From positions 1 through 31,646 of the forward strand of contig JBKQHQ010000051.1 of the NCBI GenBank assembly GCA_052148715.1: a DNA stretch of 31,646 nt, read 5' to 3'. The notes under the pieces were generated by a model. The model did no database searches, was not told the origin of the DNA, and saw only the letters and a program-made list of their open reading frames with translations. Position numbers and translations under genes: made by a program. Positions within the stretch are counted from its first letter, which is position 1. Each line of letters starts with the position of its first letter. Below are positions 16,258 to 25,814 of this stretch, piece by piece. This stretch comes from JBKQHQ01 sp052148715 (GTDB lineage Bacteria; Pseudomonadota; Alphaproteobacteria; Rhizobiales; Xanthobacteraceae).

Positions 16258-17229
16258 ATGGCGCATCGCGGCTTCGGGTTACTTATTGCCTGCTTCGTCG
16301 CCGGCGTCTGCACGACGGCGGGAGTGGCGACGGTGCGCGCCCAGACAGCCGGCAGCTGGTCGATGAAGGCGTCTTTGCCCGAAATCCGCGCCGAGGTGGC
16401 GGCGGCGGCCGTCGGCGGCAAGTTGTTCGCGGTGGGCGGCGCGGTCGCGGGCAACGCCGTTCCCGGGGTCGAGGAATATGACCCGACGACCGATCGTTGG
16501 CGTTTGCGGGCGCCGCTTCCGGAAGCGCGCGACCATCTTGGCGTCGCTGTCGTGAACGGAAAGATCTACGCGTTCGGCGGCTTCGTCACCATCGTGCACA
16601 AGGGCGCCGGCAACGGGGCGTTCGAGTACGACCCCGCGACCGACCGCTGGCGAGTGCCGGCACCGATGAAGGGCCCGCGCGCTTCGGTCGGCGTCGCCGT
16701 GGTCGGCGGCAAGATCCACGTGCTGGGCGGCCGCGGGCCCGATAGCGTGACGACGGTCGCCACCCACGAGGTTTACGATCCCGCATCCGGTAAGTGGAGC
16801 GAGGCCGCGTCGTTGCCGAAGGCGCGCGATCACATGGCGGTCGTTGCGGTCGGCGAAAAGATCCACGTGATCGGCGGACGGCTCGGGGCCCCCGCCGAGC
16901 GGACCGACCGGCACGACGTCTACGACGCGGCGACCGACACATGGAGCTCGGCCGCGCCGCTGCCGACGCCGCGCAGCGCGGTCGCGGCGGTGCTCTATCA
17001 CGGGATGATTTTGGTGTTGGGCGGGGAGCTACCGCCCGACCACACGTTTCCCGAAAACGAAGCCTACGATCCCAAGACCGACCGCTGGACGACGCTTGCC
17101 CCGATGCCGGCGGGCCGGCACGGCTTCGGCGGCGGGGTGATCGGCGACAACGTCTATTTCGTCGGCGGCGCGCTCAAACCGGGCGGCGGCGGCGTGACGG
17201 ACCAGCTGATCATGTTCCATCTGCCGTAA
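16258..17229 (+). CDS. Secreted Kelch-repeat beta-propeller protein
   Basis: A 323-residue protein with an N-terminal signal peptide (LLIACFVAGVCTTAGVATVRAQ, cleavage likely after RAQ) and six Kelch repeats. The repeats show the double-glycine strand endings: KLFAVGG, KIYAFGG, KIHVLGG, KIHVIGG, MILVLGG, NVYFVGG, each followed by YDP..DRW or similar, and LP.AR at the blade starts. This predicts a complete six-bladed propeller in the periplasm or cell surface, a fold usually used for binding. No catalytic function is evident. ATG 16258 is chosen for the signal peptide; its ribosome site is weak. It stands alone. Confidence 0.9.
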   Translation: MAHRGFGLLIACFVAGVCTTAGVATVRAQTAGSWSMKASLPEIRAEVAAAAVGGKLFAVGGAVAGNAVPGVEEYDPTTDRWRLRAPLPEARDHLGVAVVNGKIYAFGGFVTIVHKGAGNGAFEYDPATDRWRVPAPMKGPRASVGVAVVGGKIHVLGGRGPDSVTTVATHEVYDPASGKWSEAASLPKARDHMAVVAVGEKIHVIGGRLGAPAERTDRHDVYDAATDTWSSAAPLPTPRSAVAAVLYHGMILVLGGELPPDHTFPENEAYDPKTDRWTTLAPMPAGRHGFGGGVIGDNVYFVGGALKPGGGGVTDQLIMFHLP

Positions 17230-17500
17230 GCCGGTGTTCCAATCGCAAGCTCCGGCCGGAGCACGCCATTCGGTTGGTTAAATTCAACATTTCGGCGGTC
17301 GTGCGCTCAGTCCGGCATAACCTGGGCGCCGGCACAGATCGGAACCTAGTAAACAGCACCTTAATCCCTTGCTAACCATAAGTTATAACTTGCGCTCAAT
17401 TTGCTTTCCGTAAAATTAGGCCGAGTGGATAGACAGCCGCAGAATACAAATTTACCCAAACAACCATGGGTTTTCTGCTAGACAAAATGAGCGCGTCAGA

Positions 17501-20233
17501 TTGACCAACCCAGCGCCAAATCACTCGGCCTCTTCAACGGCGATCAGGCGACCCGGACCAATCTATTGGCTGCTGGTTTGCGGAGCAATCCTAATAGCGG
17601 CCATAGTACTGGGCACCACGGCGGCGACCTTGGAGTTCCGTAATCGAGCTCTCACCAACAACAATCGAGAGCGGCAAAACACAGCACTTTTGCTCAGTCA
17701 GCATATTTACCAAGAACTTCACTCCCTTGAGCTCGTTCAAAACGATCTGATCGAGAAAATCCACTCGGAGCGAATCGAAACGATAGAAGACTACGAGCGC
17801 CATCTTTCCGGTCACGACATCCACTTAACGCTCAGACAAAGCATCATCGGCCTACCCCAGGTCAGCAGCATCGGCCTACTTGGCTCGACCGGCAGGTTGA
17901 TCAACTGGTCCCGCTCCTGGCCGATTCCTGCGGCCGACTTCTCGGGTCGAGATTATTTTCAAGCATTGAAAAACACGTCGTCCACAGACGCTTTTATAAG
18001 CGAACCCATCCTAAGTCGCGGCAATGGAGCTTGGACGATATTTGTTGCGCGAAAGATCACGACAACGCAAGGCGCATTTCTCGGAATCATTGCCGGAGGA
18101 ATAGAATTATCAGAATTAGAAAAGCATTTTAGTTCCGTAACTTTAAGCGAGAAAAGCTCAATAGCCTTGTTTCGCAGCGACGGCCTCTTGTTGACACGCC
18201 ATCCGCCAATCAACCCGGCGGTTGGACACAAGTACCCGGTATTATTCGATAGATTGGGCGACGCTGATGCCGGAACCACTCGCCTTATCGGCAAGATGGA
18301 CGGTATAGATCGCTTAGTCTCCGCTCATCGAGTTGCCAATTTCCCGCTCGTCGTAGCCTCCACTATTGAAACATCCGCCGCGCTTGCGGATTGGCAAGAA
18401 CAAACGAGATTGTTGATTGGCGGCGGAGCTCTTTCGATTCTGATAATAACGATCATTCTTTTTCTGATCGTGAGGCGATTGTCATCAGAATATGACAGCT
18501 CACGGCAGAAGCTGCTTCTCGAAAAGCAGCGACTAGACAGCGCCATTGCCAACATGCCGCACGGAGTGTGCATGTTTGGCGCGGACCAGAGGCTGGTCGT
18601 CGCCAACGATCTTTACAGCGCGATGTACGGCCTAAGCCCCGCGCAAGCAAAGCCTGGAACCAGGCTTGATGCGATAGTGCAAGCACGCGTGGCCGCCGGG
18701 AGCAGTCCAAGGGATGTCGAAAGATATACCAGCGAACGCCTCAAAGAGGCATTCTTGCCCGAGTCCGGTTACATTGTCGACGAGCTCCGCGACGGGCGTG
18801 TCATTGCAATAAGCCGTCAGCCGATGCCCGATGGCGGCATGGTTGCCATTCATCAAGATATAACCGCGCAGAAGCGCGCAGAAGAAAAGATCTTGCGCCT
18901 CGCACAAGACGATTGCCTCACCAATCTTGCAAATCGCCGTTCCTTTTTAGAGAAAATGAGGAATGAGGTTGCAGAACATCAGCGCAGCGGCAACAGTTTC
19001 GCTGTGCACCTTTTGGATCTTGATCGGTTTAAGGAGGTAAACGATTCGCTTGGGCATTCAATCGGGGACTCTCTGCTGATTGAGGTCGCTTCCCGGCTGC
19101 GGGGCTGCGCCGGCCATCGCGATTTGGTAGCAAGACTCGGAGGGGACGAATTTGCCATTCTGCAAACTATCGAGGGCGACGATGCCGAGGCGGCTGCGTG
19201 TTTGGCGGAGAGGATTTTGACGACAATCGGTCGGCCGTTCGATATTGGCGGCCATCAACTGACGATTGAGACGAGTGTCGGGTTGGCGCTTGCGCCGACC
19301 CACGGCACCGATGCGGATGAGCTGTTGAAGCGGGCCGATCTCGCACTCTATCGCGCGAAGGCCGCCGGTCGCAATGGCTGGCGCTTGTTCACGTCCGACA
19401 TGGAGCAGGAGGCTCGCTCGCACTTGGCACTGGCGATGGATTTCAGAAATTCCATCGCTCAGGAGGAATTCGAGGTTCATTACCAACCGTTTGTTTCGGC
19501 CGCAGACGAGAGCACAGTAGGTGCCGAGGCGCTGGTCCGTTGGCGACGTCTGAGACAAGTGTTGGTGGGGCCACAGGAGTTCATTCCGCTGGCGGAGGAC
19601 ACCGGTCTGATCATTCCATTGGGAGAATGGATTCTTCGCCGAGCATGCGAGGATGCGGCTGGTTGGCCGTCAAATATCAGCATTGCGGTCAATATTTCTG
19701 CCGTGCAATTTAGGAGCGGAGGGTTAGTTAATGTTGTCAATGAGGCGTTAGCGCGATCTGGATTGGCACCCAACCGTCTGGAAATAGAAATCACCGAATC
19801 CGTGTTTCTTGAGCGAAGCGAGCATACTCTTGATATTTTGCACCAACTGCGAAAGCTGGGAGTGTCGATAGTGCTTGATGACTTTGGTACCGGCTATTCG
19901 TCGTTGAGCTATCTTTTGAGCTTTCCGTTCGACAAGATCAAGATCGATCGTAAGTTCGTATCGGAGTTGGCGCGCCGAGACGATTGCGCTGCAATCGTGA
20001 CGGCAGTGACGGGTCTGGCTAGAGGTCTTAACATTGCGACAACTGCTGAAGGCGTAGAAACCTACGAACAGTTGGCTCTGCTACGTGCTGCGGGTTGCAC
20101 GCTCGCGCAAGGGTATTTGTTCGGTCGCCCCTGCGCTAATTCGGAACTCCGATTCTTACAGGCAGCAAAATCCCATCGAGAGGGCCGCGAGGGCCGACGA
20201 ACGATCTTGAGATCCGCCGCCGACGGCTACTAG
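17501..20233 (+). CDS. Membrane sensor with Cache-like, PAS, GGDEF and EAL domains (c-di-GMP turnover)
   Basis: A 910-residue inner-membrane signalling protein. A transmembrane helix (~18-42) precedes a periplasmic dCache-like sensor (~45-300), then a second helix (~304-325), a PAS domain (~344-455, ending in QDITAQKRAEEK), GGDEF (motif intact at 547-551) and EAL (676-678, in AEALVRWR), with later EAL-domain motifs ITESVFL, DDFGTGYSSLSYL, KIDRKFV and AEGVET. Both catalytic motifs look intact, so it may make or break cyclic-di-GMP. The RxxD product-inhibition site expected before GGDEF reads GHRD, so it is missing. The start is TTG 17501; no in-frame ATG exists near and the ribosome site is poor. 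The first half is visibly richer in A+T than neighbouring genes. Confidence 0.93.
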   Translation: MTNPAPNHSASSTAIRRPGPIYWLLVCGAILIAAIVLGTTAATLEFRNRALTNNNRERQNTALLLSQHIYQELHSLELVQNDLIEKIHSERIETIEDYERHLSGHDIHLTLRQSIIGLPQVSSIGLLGSTGRLINWSRSWPIPAADFSGRDYFQALKNTSSTDAFISEPILSRGNGAWTIFVARKITTTQGAFLGIIAGGIELSELEKHFSSVTLSEKSSIALFRSDGLLLTRHPPINPAVGHKYPVLFDRLGDADAGTTRLIGKMDGIDRLVSAHRVANFPLVVASTIETSAALADWQEQTRLLIGGGALSILIITIILFLIVRRLSSEYDSSRQKLLLEKQRLDSAIANMPHGVCMFGADQRLVVANDLYSAMYGLSPAQAKPGTRLDAIVQARVAAGSSPRDVERYTSERLKEAFLPESGYIVDELRDGRVIAISRQPMPDGGMVAIHQDITAQKRAEEKILRLAQDDCLTNLANRRSFLEKMRNEVAEHQRSGNSFAVHLLDLDRFKEVNDSLGHSIGDSLLIEVASRLRGCAGHRDLVARLGGDEFAILQTIEGDDAEAAACLAERILTTIGRPFDIGGHQLTIETSVGLALAPTHGTDADELLKRADLALYRAKAAGRNGWRLFTSDMEQEARSHLALAMDFRNSIAQEEFEVHYQPFVSAADESTVGAEALVRWRRLRQVLVGPQEFIPLAEDTGLIIPLGEWILRRACEDAAGWPSNISIAVNISAVQFRSGGLVNVVNEALARSGLAPNRLEIEITESVFLERSEHTLDILHQLRKLGVSIVLDDFGTGYSSLSYLLSFPFDKIKIDRKFVSELARRDDCAAIVTAVTGLARGLNIATTAEGVETYEQLALLRAAGCTLAQGYLFGRPCANSELRFLQAAKSHREGREGRRTILRSAADGY

Positions 20234-20431
20234 GACCCTCTTGCGTTCGCCTAATCTGGACACCTGCAACAAGACATTGTGTAGCGAGATCGCGAAGGTA
20301 TTTCAATCGTAGGAATCGTTTGTGACTCAAGAGTAGTGGCCTGATTCGAGGAGGGGCACCGATGTGGACGACGTTGAAGGGCTCTCTCTTCCACCTGAGA
20401 ATCGCTAGATTCCGCGCGGAGATAGCGGTCG

Positions 20432-21580
20432 CTAAGACAACTTGGTAGGCGTTTGCTTCGGCAGGAACATAAACACCGCTCCTTGTGTCAGCGCGTGTTG
20501 CAGCGTTGCCTGGAGTTTGCTCACATCTTCGGCAAAAGGCTGCAAGGCTACTTTCGCGGTTTCGGTATCGCCCCGCGCGAGCGCCGCGCGCGCGCTCTTC
20601 GCGGCAACGACATAGGCATCGGTTGCTTGCATCTTCGACAAAACGCCGTTGACGCCCTCATCGTAGGTCTCGAGCCTTTCTTCCGAATCGTACGCTGCCG
20701 GCTGCAGCTGGACCTGATTGGCAGAACTGGCGGCATCGAACAGGCCGACCTGGCTCAACAGCACCAGCAGCGGATGACCCGTCGCCGTGGCCGGGGAAAT
20801 AACCGGGTAATGCTTGACCGCGCCCGAGCGGGCCGCGGGGCCGACCCTTAGGACCGGCGAGCCATTGAAGCGGGAAACATCATGAAACACCGTGACTTGC
20901 TCGGTGTCCGATATCCGGAACGTCTGTCTGTCCTGAATCACACCGCCGCGCTCAATCAATTGAGAAACCAATTGGACGACCCGCTCAATCAATGACGCCA
21001 ACGCTATCCCAGGAAGGTCGAATTCGATTTCACGACCGATGAACGAGGACAGTCCGACGGTCAGCGCGCCGGCCGACTGGCCCGACTTGAACGGAAGGAC
21101 GTCCACCCATAGCATGATCGGATAATGGGGGTATGGTGCGAAAGATCTCTGCGACATCTCCCGCCACATCTGGGGGGAGCGGCCGATCTTACCTTCCCAG
21201 ATGATGGCACAGACGTCTGGCAGAGCGGAGATCACACCAACGACGGCCGTTATGAGACGCGCGACTTCGAGCTTGCTTGCGCTCGCTTCCTGGATTGACA
21301 CGATCAGGTGGGCGCGGTGGCGTGCGGCGGCCTCCCGTGCTTCGGGCCATAGCAGCGCGGCGCGCTCCCAAAGGGCATCATCGTTCGGGATTGGCGAGTC
21401 GACGGACATCAGAATAAGGGCGTGGCCACCGCAGCGAATGGAGGGCGAGCCACCTGTATTCGGCGCGCCCACCACCTCGCATGGCAATGTTGGATGTAAA
21501 TTCCCAAGCTTTTCGAGCAAATATTGAAGGTCTACGGGGAGGGGGCGTTCAAGCAAGACGACCGCGTTGGGTTGGCTCAT
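20432..21580 (-). CDS. DUF4261 domain-containing protein
   Basis: A 382-residue cytoplasmic protein. The N-terminal ~240 residues resemble the DUF4261 family: VVLLERPLPVDLQYLLEKLG, ALILMSVDSPIPNDD, LLWPEAREAAARHRAHLIVSI and IWEGKIGRSPQMW. The function of this family is unknown. The C-terminal ~140 residues (from FHDVSRFNGSPVL) are an unassigned extension that includes an Ala-rich helical segment near 325-370. ATG 21580 has only a weak ribosome site. It is convergent with the GGDEF-EAL gene and has no operon partner in view. Confidence 0.72.
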   Translation of the reverse strand: MSQPNAVVLLERPLPVDLQYLLEKLGNLHPTLPCEVVGAPNTGGSPSIRCGGHALILMSVDSPIPNDDALWERAALLWPEAREAAARHRAHLIVSIQEASASKLEVARLITAVVGVISALPDVCAIIWEGKIGRSPQMWREMSQRSFAPYPHYPIMLWVDVLPFKSGQSAGALTVGLSSFIGREIEFDLPGIALASLIERVVQLVSQLIERGGVIQDRQTFRISDTEQVTVFHDVSRFNGSPVLRVGPAARSGAVKHYPVISPATATGHPLLVLLSQVGLFDAASSANQVQLQPAAYDSEERLETYDEGVNGVLSKMQATDAYVVAAKSARAALARGDTETAKVALQPFAEDVSKLQATLQHALTQGAVFMFLPKQTPTKLS

Positions 21581-21700
21581 GCGACGCTCACTGTGAATCC
21601 AAACGAGTTTTCGGGGCGATTCGCTTTTTCTCCGTCGGCGAAGCGTTCAACGCGGCCGAGGCGTTGGGCGCAGTCTCGTGCACTATGAGAAAAATGGCAA

Positions 21701-21756
21701 GGGGAGGGACCAACAGGAGGGACCAACAGGAGGGACCAACAGGGGAGGGACCAACA
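21701..21756. repeat. Four-copy tandem repeat of 13-15 bases
   Basis: Units are GGGGAGGGACCAACA (21701-21715), GGAGGGACCAACA (21716-21728), GGAGGGACCAACA (21729-21741) and GGGGAGGGACCAACA (21742-21756). The unit lengths alternate 15-13-13-15. There are no spacers, so it is not a CRISPR array. Slippage-prone and probably non-coding. Confidence 0.95.
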
Positions 21757-21821
21757 CCAGCGGCTTTTGACATTTCAATCCGCGCTTGGGACATAGACGC
21801 CAATATTTCCGCCACAACCCT

Positions 21822-21911
21822 TGGTGCCCCTGGCCGGGCTCGAACCGGCACGACCTTTCGGCCACCAAATTTTGAGTCAGGCGCGTCTCCCAATTCGGCC
21901 ACGCCAGCCTC
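21822..21911 (-). pseudogene. Degenerate tRNA-Leu(CAA)-like sequence
   Basis: The minus strand has a clear tRNA-Leu pattern: TGGCCGAATTGGGAGACGC D-arm, an anticodon loop CTCAAAA (anticodon CAA), a long variable arm GGCC-GAAA-GGTC, a perfect T-arm GCCGG-TTCGAGC-CCGGC, and an encoded CCA end. The acceptor stem fails: GCTGGCG faces CAGGGGC with three mismatched pairs. The anticodon stem CCTGA/TTTGG has one mismatch and one wobble. The 3' half is intact and the 5' end is not. It is probably a pseudo-tRNA or the scar of an integration event, though a poorly folding functional tRNA cannot be excluded. Confidence 0.65.
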
Positions 21912-22068
21912 ACGCTCTTATACCGTCGACCGCCGGTGCGGGCCAGAGAAAATCTAGCGCGGCCACCCGTCTGCCCTGGGAGTGTGGGCCCTTCCGCCTA
22001 GTCTCGAAGCAATCCTCCACGGCCGGCGCATCGGCCCGGGCTGCTCGGTCAACAAGCGAAGCCAAGGC

Positions 22069-22290
22069 TCAATCCGTTCGCCGCGCCCGCTTCGATCGCG
22101 TCTCCTTGTGCGCCCCGCTCTTGGCTGCCTCGATCGCGTTGCGCTCGGCGGCCAGCCGGGCGTCCAGGCCGGCAAGCTCGCGCCGCTCCTCCTCGGTGAG
22201 CGGCGGCTCGTCCCAACGGAAGGGCTGAAGTCGCAGCTTCCAGGCGCGCGCACGGTCTGCGTCGCTGATGGTGGGGTCGAGATTGGCCAA
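22069..22290 (-). CDS. Small protein, function unknown
   Basis: A 73-residue acidic/basic helical protein, ANLDPTISDADRARAWKLRL then PFRWDEPPLTEEERRELAGLDARLAAERNAIE, ending KETRSKRARRTD. It looks like a real small gene (charged heptad-like helix, high GC third positions) but I do not recognise it. The only nearby start is TTG 22290, with no clear ribosome site. The same frame continues upstream to the stop of the neighbouring small ORF, so it may once have been part of that protein. Confidence 0.45.
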   Translation of the reverse strand: MANLDPTISDADRARAWKLRLQPFRWDEPPLTEEERRELAGLDARLAAERNAIEAAKSGAHKETRSKRARRTD

Positions 22291-22317
22291 TTCCCACGGC
22301 GGCGTGTGCCGACGGTG

Positions 22318-22542
22318 TCACGCTTCTGCGCAGGCGGTCAGGTGCGCGTATTCGGCGCGCTGGTCGTCGGTCAGTCCCTCCTTCTCCTCGCTGTCGTCAA
22401 GCTCGAACAGGCGCGCGCCGGCGTCGTCGTTCCATTGATCGGCAAGCGCCGGATCATAGCCGCGACCGGTATTGGCCGGCGGCTTCAAGCGGTCCAAAGC
22501 CTTCAGCCGGTAGAACCGATTGCCTAACCGCTGCATCCTCAT
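22318..22542 (-). CDS. Small protein, function unknown
   Basis: A 74-residue protein starting MRMQRLGNRFYRLKALDRLK, with NTGRGYDPALADQWNDDAGARLFELDD and an acidic end. AAGGAG lies about six bases before ATG 22542, which supports it being translated. No family is recognised. It is followed in the same frame, 27 bases after its stop, by the other small ORF. Confidence 0.55.
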   Translation of the reverse strand: MRMQRLGNRFYRLKALDRLKPPANTGRGYDPALADQWNDDAGARLFELDDSEEKEGLTDDQRAEYAHLTACAEA

Positions 22543-23123
22543 GGATCGCTCCTTCAATCCGCGCGCACGCGCCCGCTCCTCGCGGCGATCATAGATCCGT
22601 TCAAGAGATTCGTCCCGGGCGGACCGCGCAGCACGAACGGATCTCAGCGACGCACGGCGTTAGTAAAAAGAAACGTTTGCTTCGAATTCATCGACATTCT
22701 GGCGTTGTGGGTTGTTGATCTGATCCGCCTGGTACCGTCGGAGAGTTCTTGCAAAGGCAGGGCAATCGCGCGTGACTTGCGGCAATCTTCACCCCCCTTC
22801 TCGTGGGGTAATCGCGGCGTCGTGGAGTTTCGCATAAACTTTTGGCTTCGGTGTTCTGCTGGTCATCGACTTGAATCGATACAAACAGAAAGAGACTTAT
22901 ATGAAGAGATCCCCTCTCCCGATTGCAGCGCAACTGCGCTGCGATCGACCTCCCCCGCGAGGGGGGAGGTGAAGAAATCGCATGCGATCGGCCCGCTCCG
23001 AAGCGAGGGCGGCGGCGGTTTGTATAGAAACTGATGCAGATATTTGTAAGGATGATGATCTAAATTTTACTTGCGATTCATTGCGCGGTCGTTCTGAATG
23101 TCGACGTGTAGGAGTAAACGATC
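22543..23123. other. Long intergenic stretch
   Basis: About 580 bases without a convincing gene. It includes a GC-rich hairpin (22949-22969) of a type that is often dispersed in related genomes and the 5' region of the DUF5681 gene. Base composition is mixed, with AT-rich pieces near 22660-22690 and 23045-23080. Confidence 0.5.
22949..22969. repeat. GC-rich hairpin
   Basis: CCTCCCCC (22949-22956) pairs perfectly with GGGGGAGG (22962-22969) around five bases. No T-run follows, so it is more likely a dispersed palindromic repeat than a terminator. Confidence 0.55.
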
Positions 23124-23573
23124 ATGGATGACATCCATCCTGGTACTGACGTGGAGCGGCCGCGCGGGCGGCCGTTCGAGCCTGGCGTAAGCGGCAATCC
23201 GAGCGGACGGCCGAAGGGCGTCCGCAACAGGACGACGATGGCGGTGGAAGCCTTGCTCGATGGCGAGGCCGAGGCGCTCACGCGCAAGGTGGTCGAGACG
23301 GCCCTGAAAGGCGACGCGGCGGCGCTGCGGTTTTGCGTGGCGCGGCTCTTGTCGCCACGGCGCGATCGCCCGGTCGAGTTCGATCTGCCGGAGATCGCCT
23401 GCGCCGGCGACGCGGTAAAGGTCGCGCGCGCGATTCTCGCGACGTGCGCGCAGGGCACCTTGTCGCCGCGCCAGGCTGCGGACGTCATGGGCTTGCTCAG
23501 CAAAATCCACACGCCCGAGGTCGGCGACTTCGAGGCCAGGCCGACCGAGCTGGAAAGGCAGCTGCAGGCATGA
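23124..23573 (+). CDS. DUF5681 domain-containing protein
   Basis: A 149-residue protein with the DUF5681 signature near the N-terminus: GRPFEPGVSGNPSGRPKGVR followed by NRTTMAVEALLDGEAEALTRKVVE. The GNPSGRPKG stretch is characteristic of a family often found near phage and mobile-element genes; its function is unknown. AGGAG lies nine bases before ATG 23124. It stands alone between two non-coding stretches, consistent with a remnant of mobile DNA. Confidence 0.8.
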   Translation: MDDIHPGTDVERPRGRPFEPGVSGNPSGRPKGVRNRTTMAVEALLDGEAEALTRKVVETALKGDAAALRFCVARLLSPRRDRPVEFDLPEIACAGDAVKVARAILATCAQGTLSPRQAADVMGLLSKIHTPEVGDFEARPTELERQLQA

Positions 23574-24038
23574 ACCGGCTAAGGCTGTACGCTCGAGCGG
23601 GTAGCCCGATGCGGTCGGTCGCGCCGCGATCGGCCTGTGGACGGAAGCCGTCCCTCGGGCCCGCGTTTATTGCTACTTTTGGATGTGCAATCAGAGAAAA
23701 GATACACGCGTTTCGGCGCCTTCGCTGTTCTTTCGCTGTATTTACAGCGAGGGGTACCGTCCTGCCGATCGTCCGGTTTCATCGGAGGTTGTGGATGCCT
23801 GAACGCCCTGTGGCAGGGCCGAGGCAAATTCGCGCCGGTTCCGCGAAAGGCGCACGGGCTGGAGCACGCGCGTGCCACCTGACCCGGACGGCGCGTGGGC
23901 TTACGACAGAGGAGGCAAAGGGCGGGCAAGAAACTTGCCCGCGGCATCCGTTTTCCGTTACAAGGGGCGGCGGGCTGGCCGGGGTTAACGCGCAATTCAT
24001 CGAATTCCGCGACCCTGGAGGCCCACGAGGGTAAGGCG
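23574..24038. other. Intergenic stretch upstream of the leuA leader
   Basis: About 465 bases with no convincing gene. It contains two perfect hairpins: CGCTGTA-TT-TACAGCG near 23733-23748 and GCGGGCAAG-AAA-CTTGCCCGC (23922-23942). A weak promoter candidate, TTGCCC (23935-23940) with TTACAA (23958-23963), overlaps the second hairpin and could start the leuA leader transcript. Confidence 0.45.
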
Positions 24039-24143
24039 ATGTCGGTGCGCAGCACTTCTGGCGCGATCGTCCGGGCGGCCGCAGCGGCCATGCCCGATGC
24101 CGCCCGCATTCTGTCGCGGCTCCTGCTTCTTATCCGCCCCTGA
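24039..24143 (+). CDS. leuA leader peptide (Leu-rich)
   Basis: A 34-residue ORF ending ILSRLLLLIRP, directly upstream of leuA. It has four consecutive Leu codons (CTC CTG CTT CTT, 24120-24131) and an Ile (ATC) just before the stop. GAGG (24027-24030) lies eight bases before ATG 24039; an internal ATG about 17 codons later is also possible. Four adjacent Leu codons placed at the end of a short ORF 100 bases before the leucine-pathway enzyme is the standard pattern of an attenuation leader. The following RNA can form competing stems, but there is no clear U-run, so the output could be translational rather than transcriptional. Confidence 0.75.
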   Translation: MSVRSTSGAIVRAAAAAMPDAARILSRLLLLIRP

Positions 24144-24208
24144 GGGCCGGCTGGGCTTTTGCGCCTGGGCACTCAGGGGATGGTTGAGAACCAGGAACCC
24201 CAGAGCGC
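24138..24208 (+). promoter_or_regulatory. Alternative RNA structures of the leuA leader
   Basis: Overlapping the leader-peptide stop, CCTGAG (24139-24144) can pair with CTCAGG (24172-24177). The alternative is GCGCCTGGG (24161-24169) with CCCAG-A-GCGC (24199-24208, one bulge), which encloses TGGTT-GAG-AACCA. The two large stems overlap in the loop region and would be chosen by ribosome position. The leuA ribosome site (24231-24235) lies after them. Confidence 0.5.
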
Positions 24209-24244
24209 CCACCGCGGCGCATTCGACCAGAAGGACAAATTCCC

Positions 24245-25807
<1,563 letters not shown>

Positions 25808-25814
25808 GGCGGCG

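Larger units (their letters stand above)
21581..22068. other. Non-coding stretch with a tandem repeat and a tRNA-like sequence
   Basis: No convincing gene. It holds a four-unit tandem repeat (21701-21756) and a degenerate tRNA-Leu-like sequence on the minus strand (~21822-21911). Open frames here are shadows of those elements. Confidence 0.6.

Noticed and set aside
21701..21756. CRISPR array
   Set aside because: Units are 13-15 bases with no spacers and no cas genes are present.
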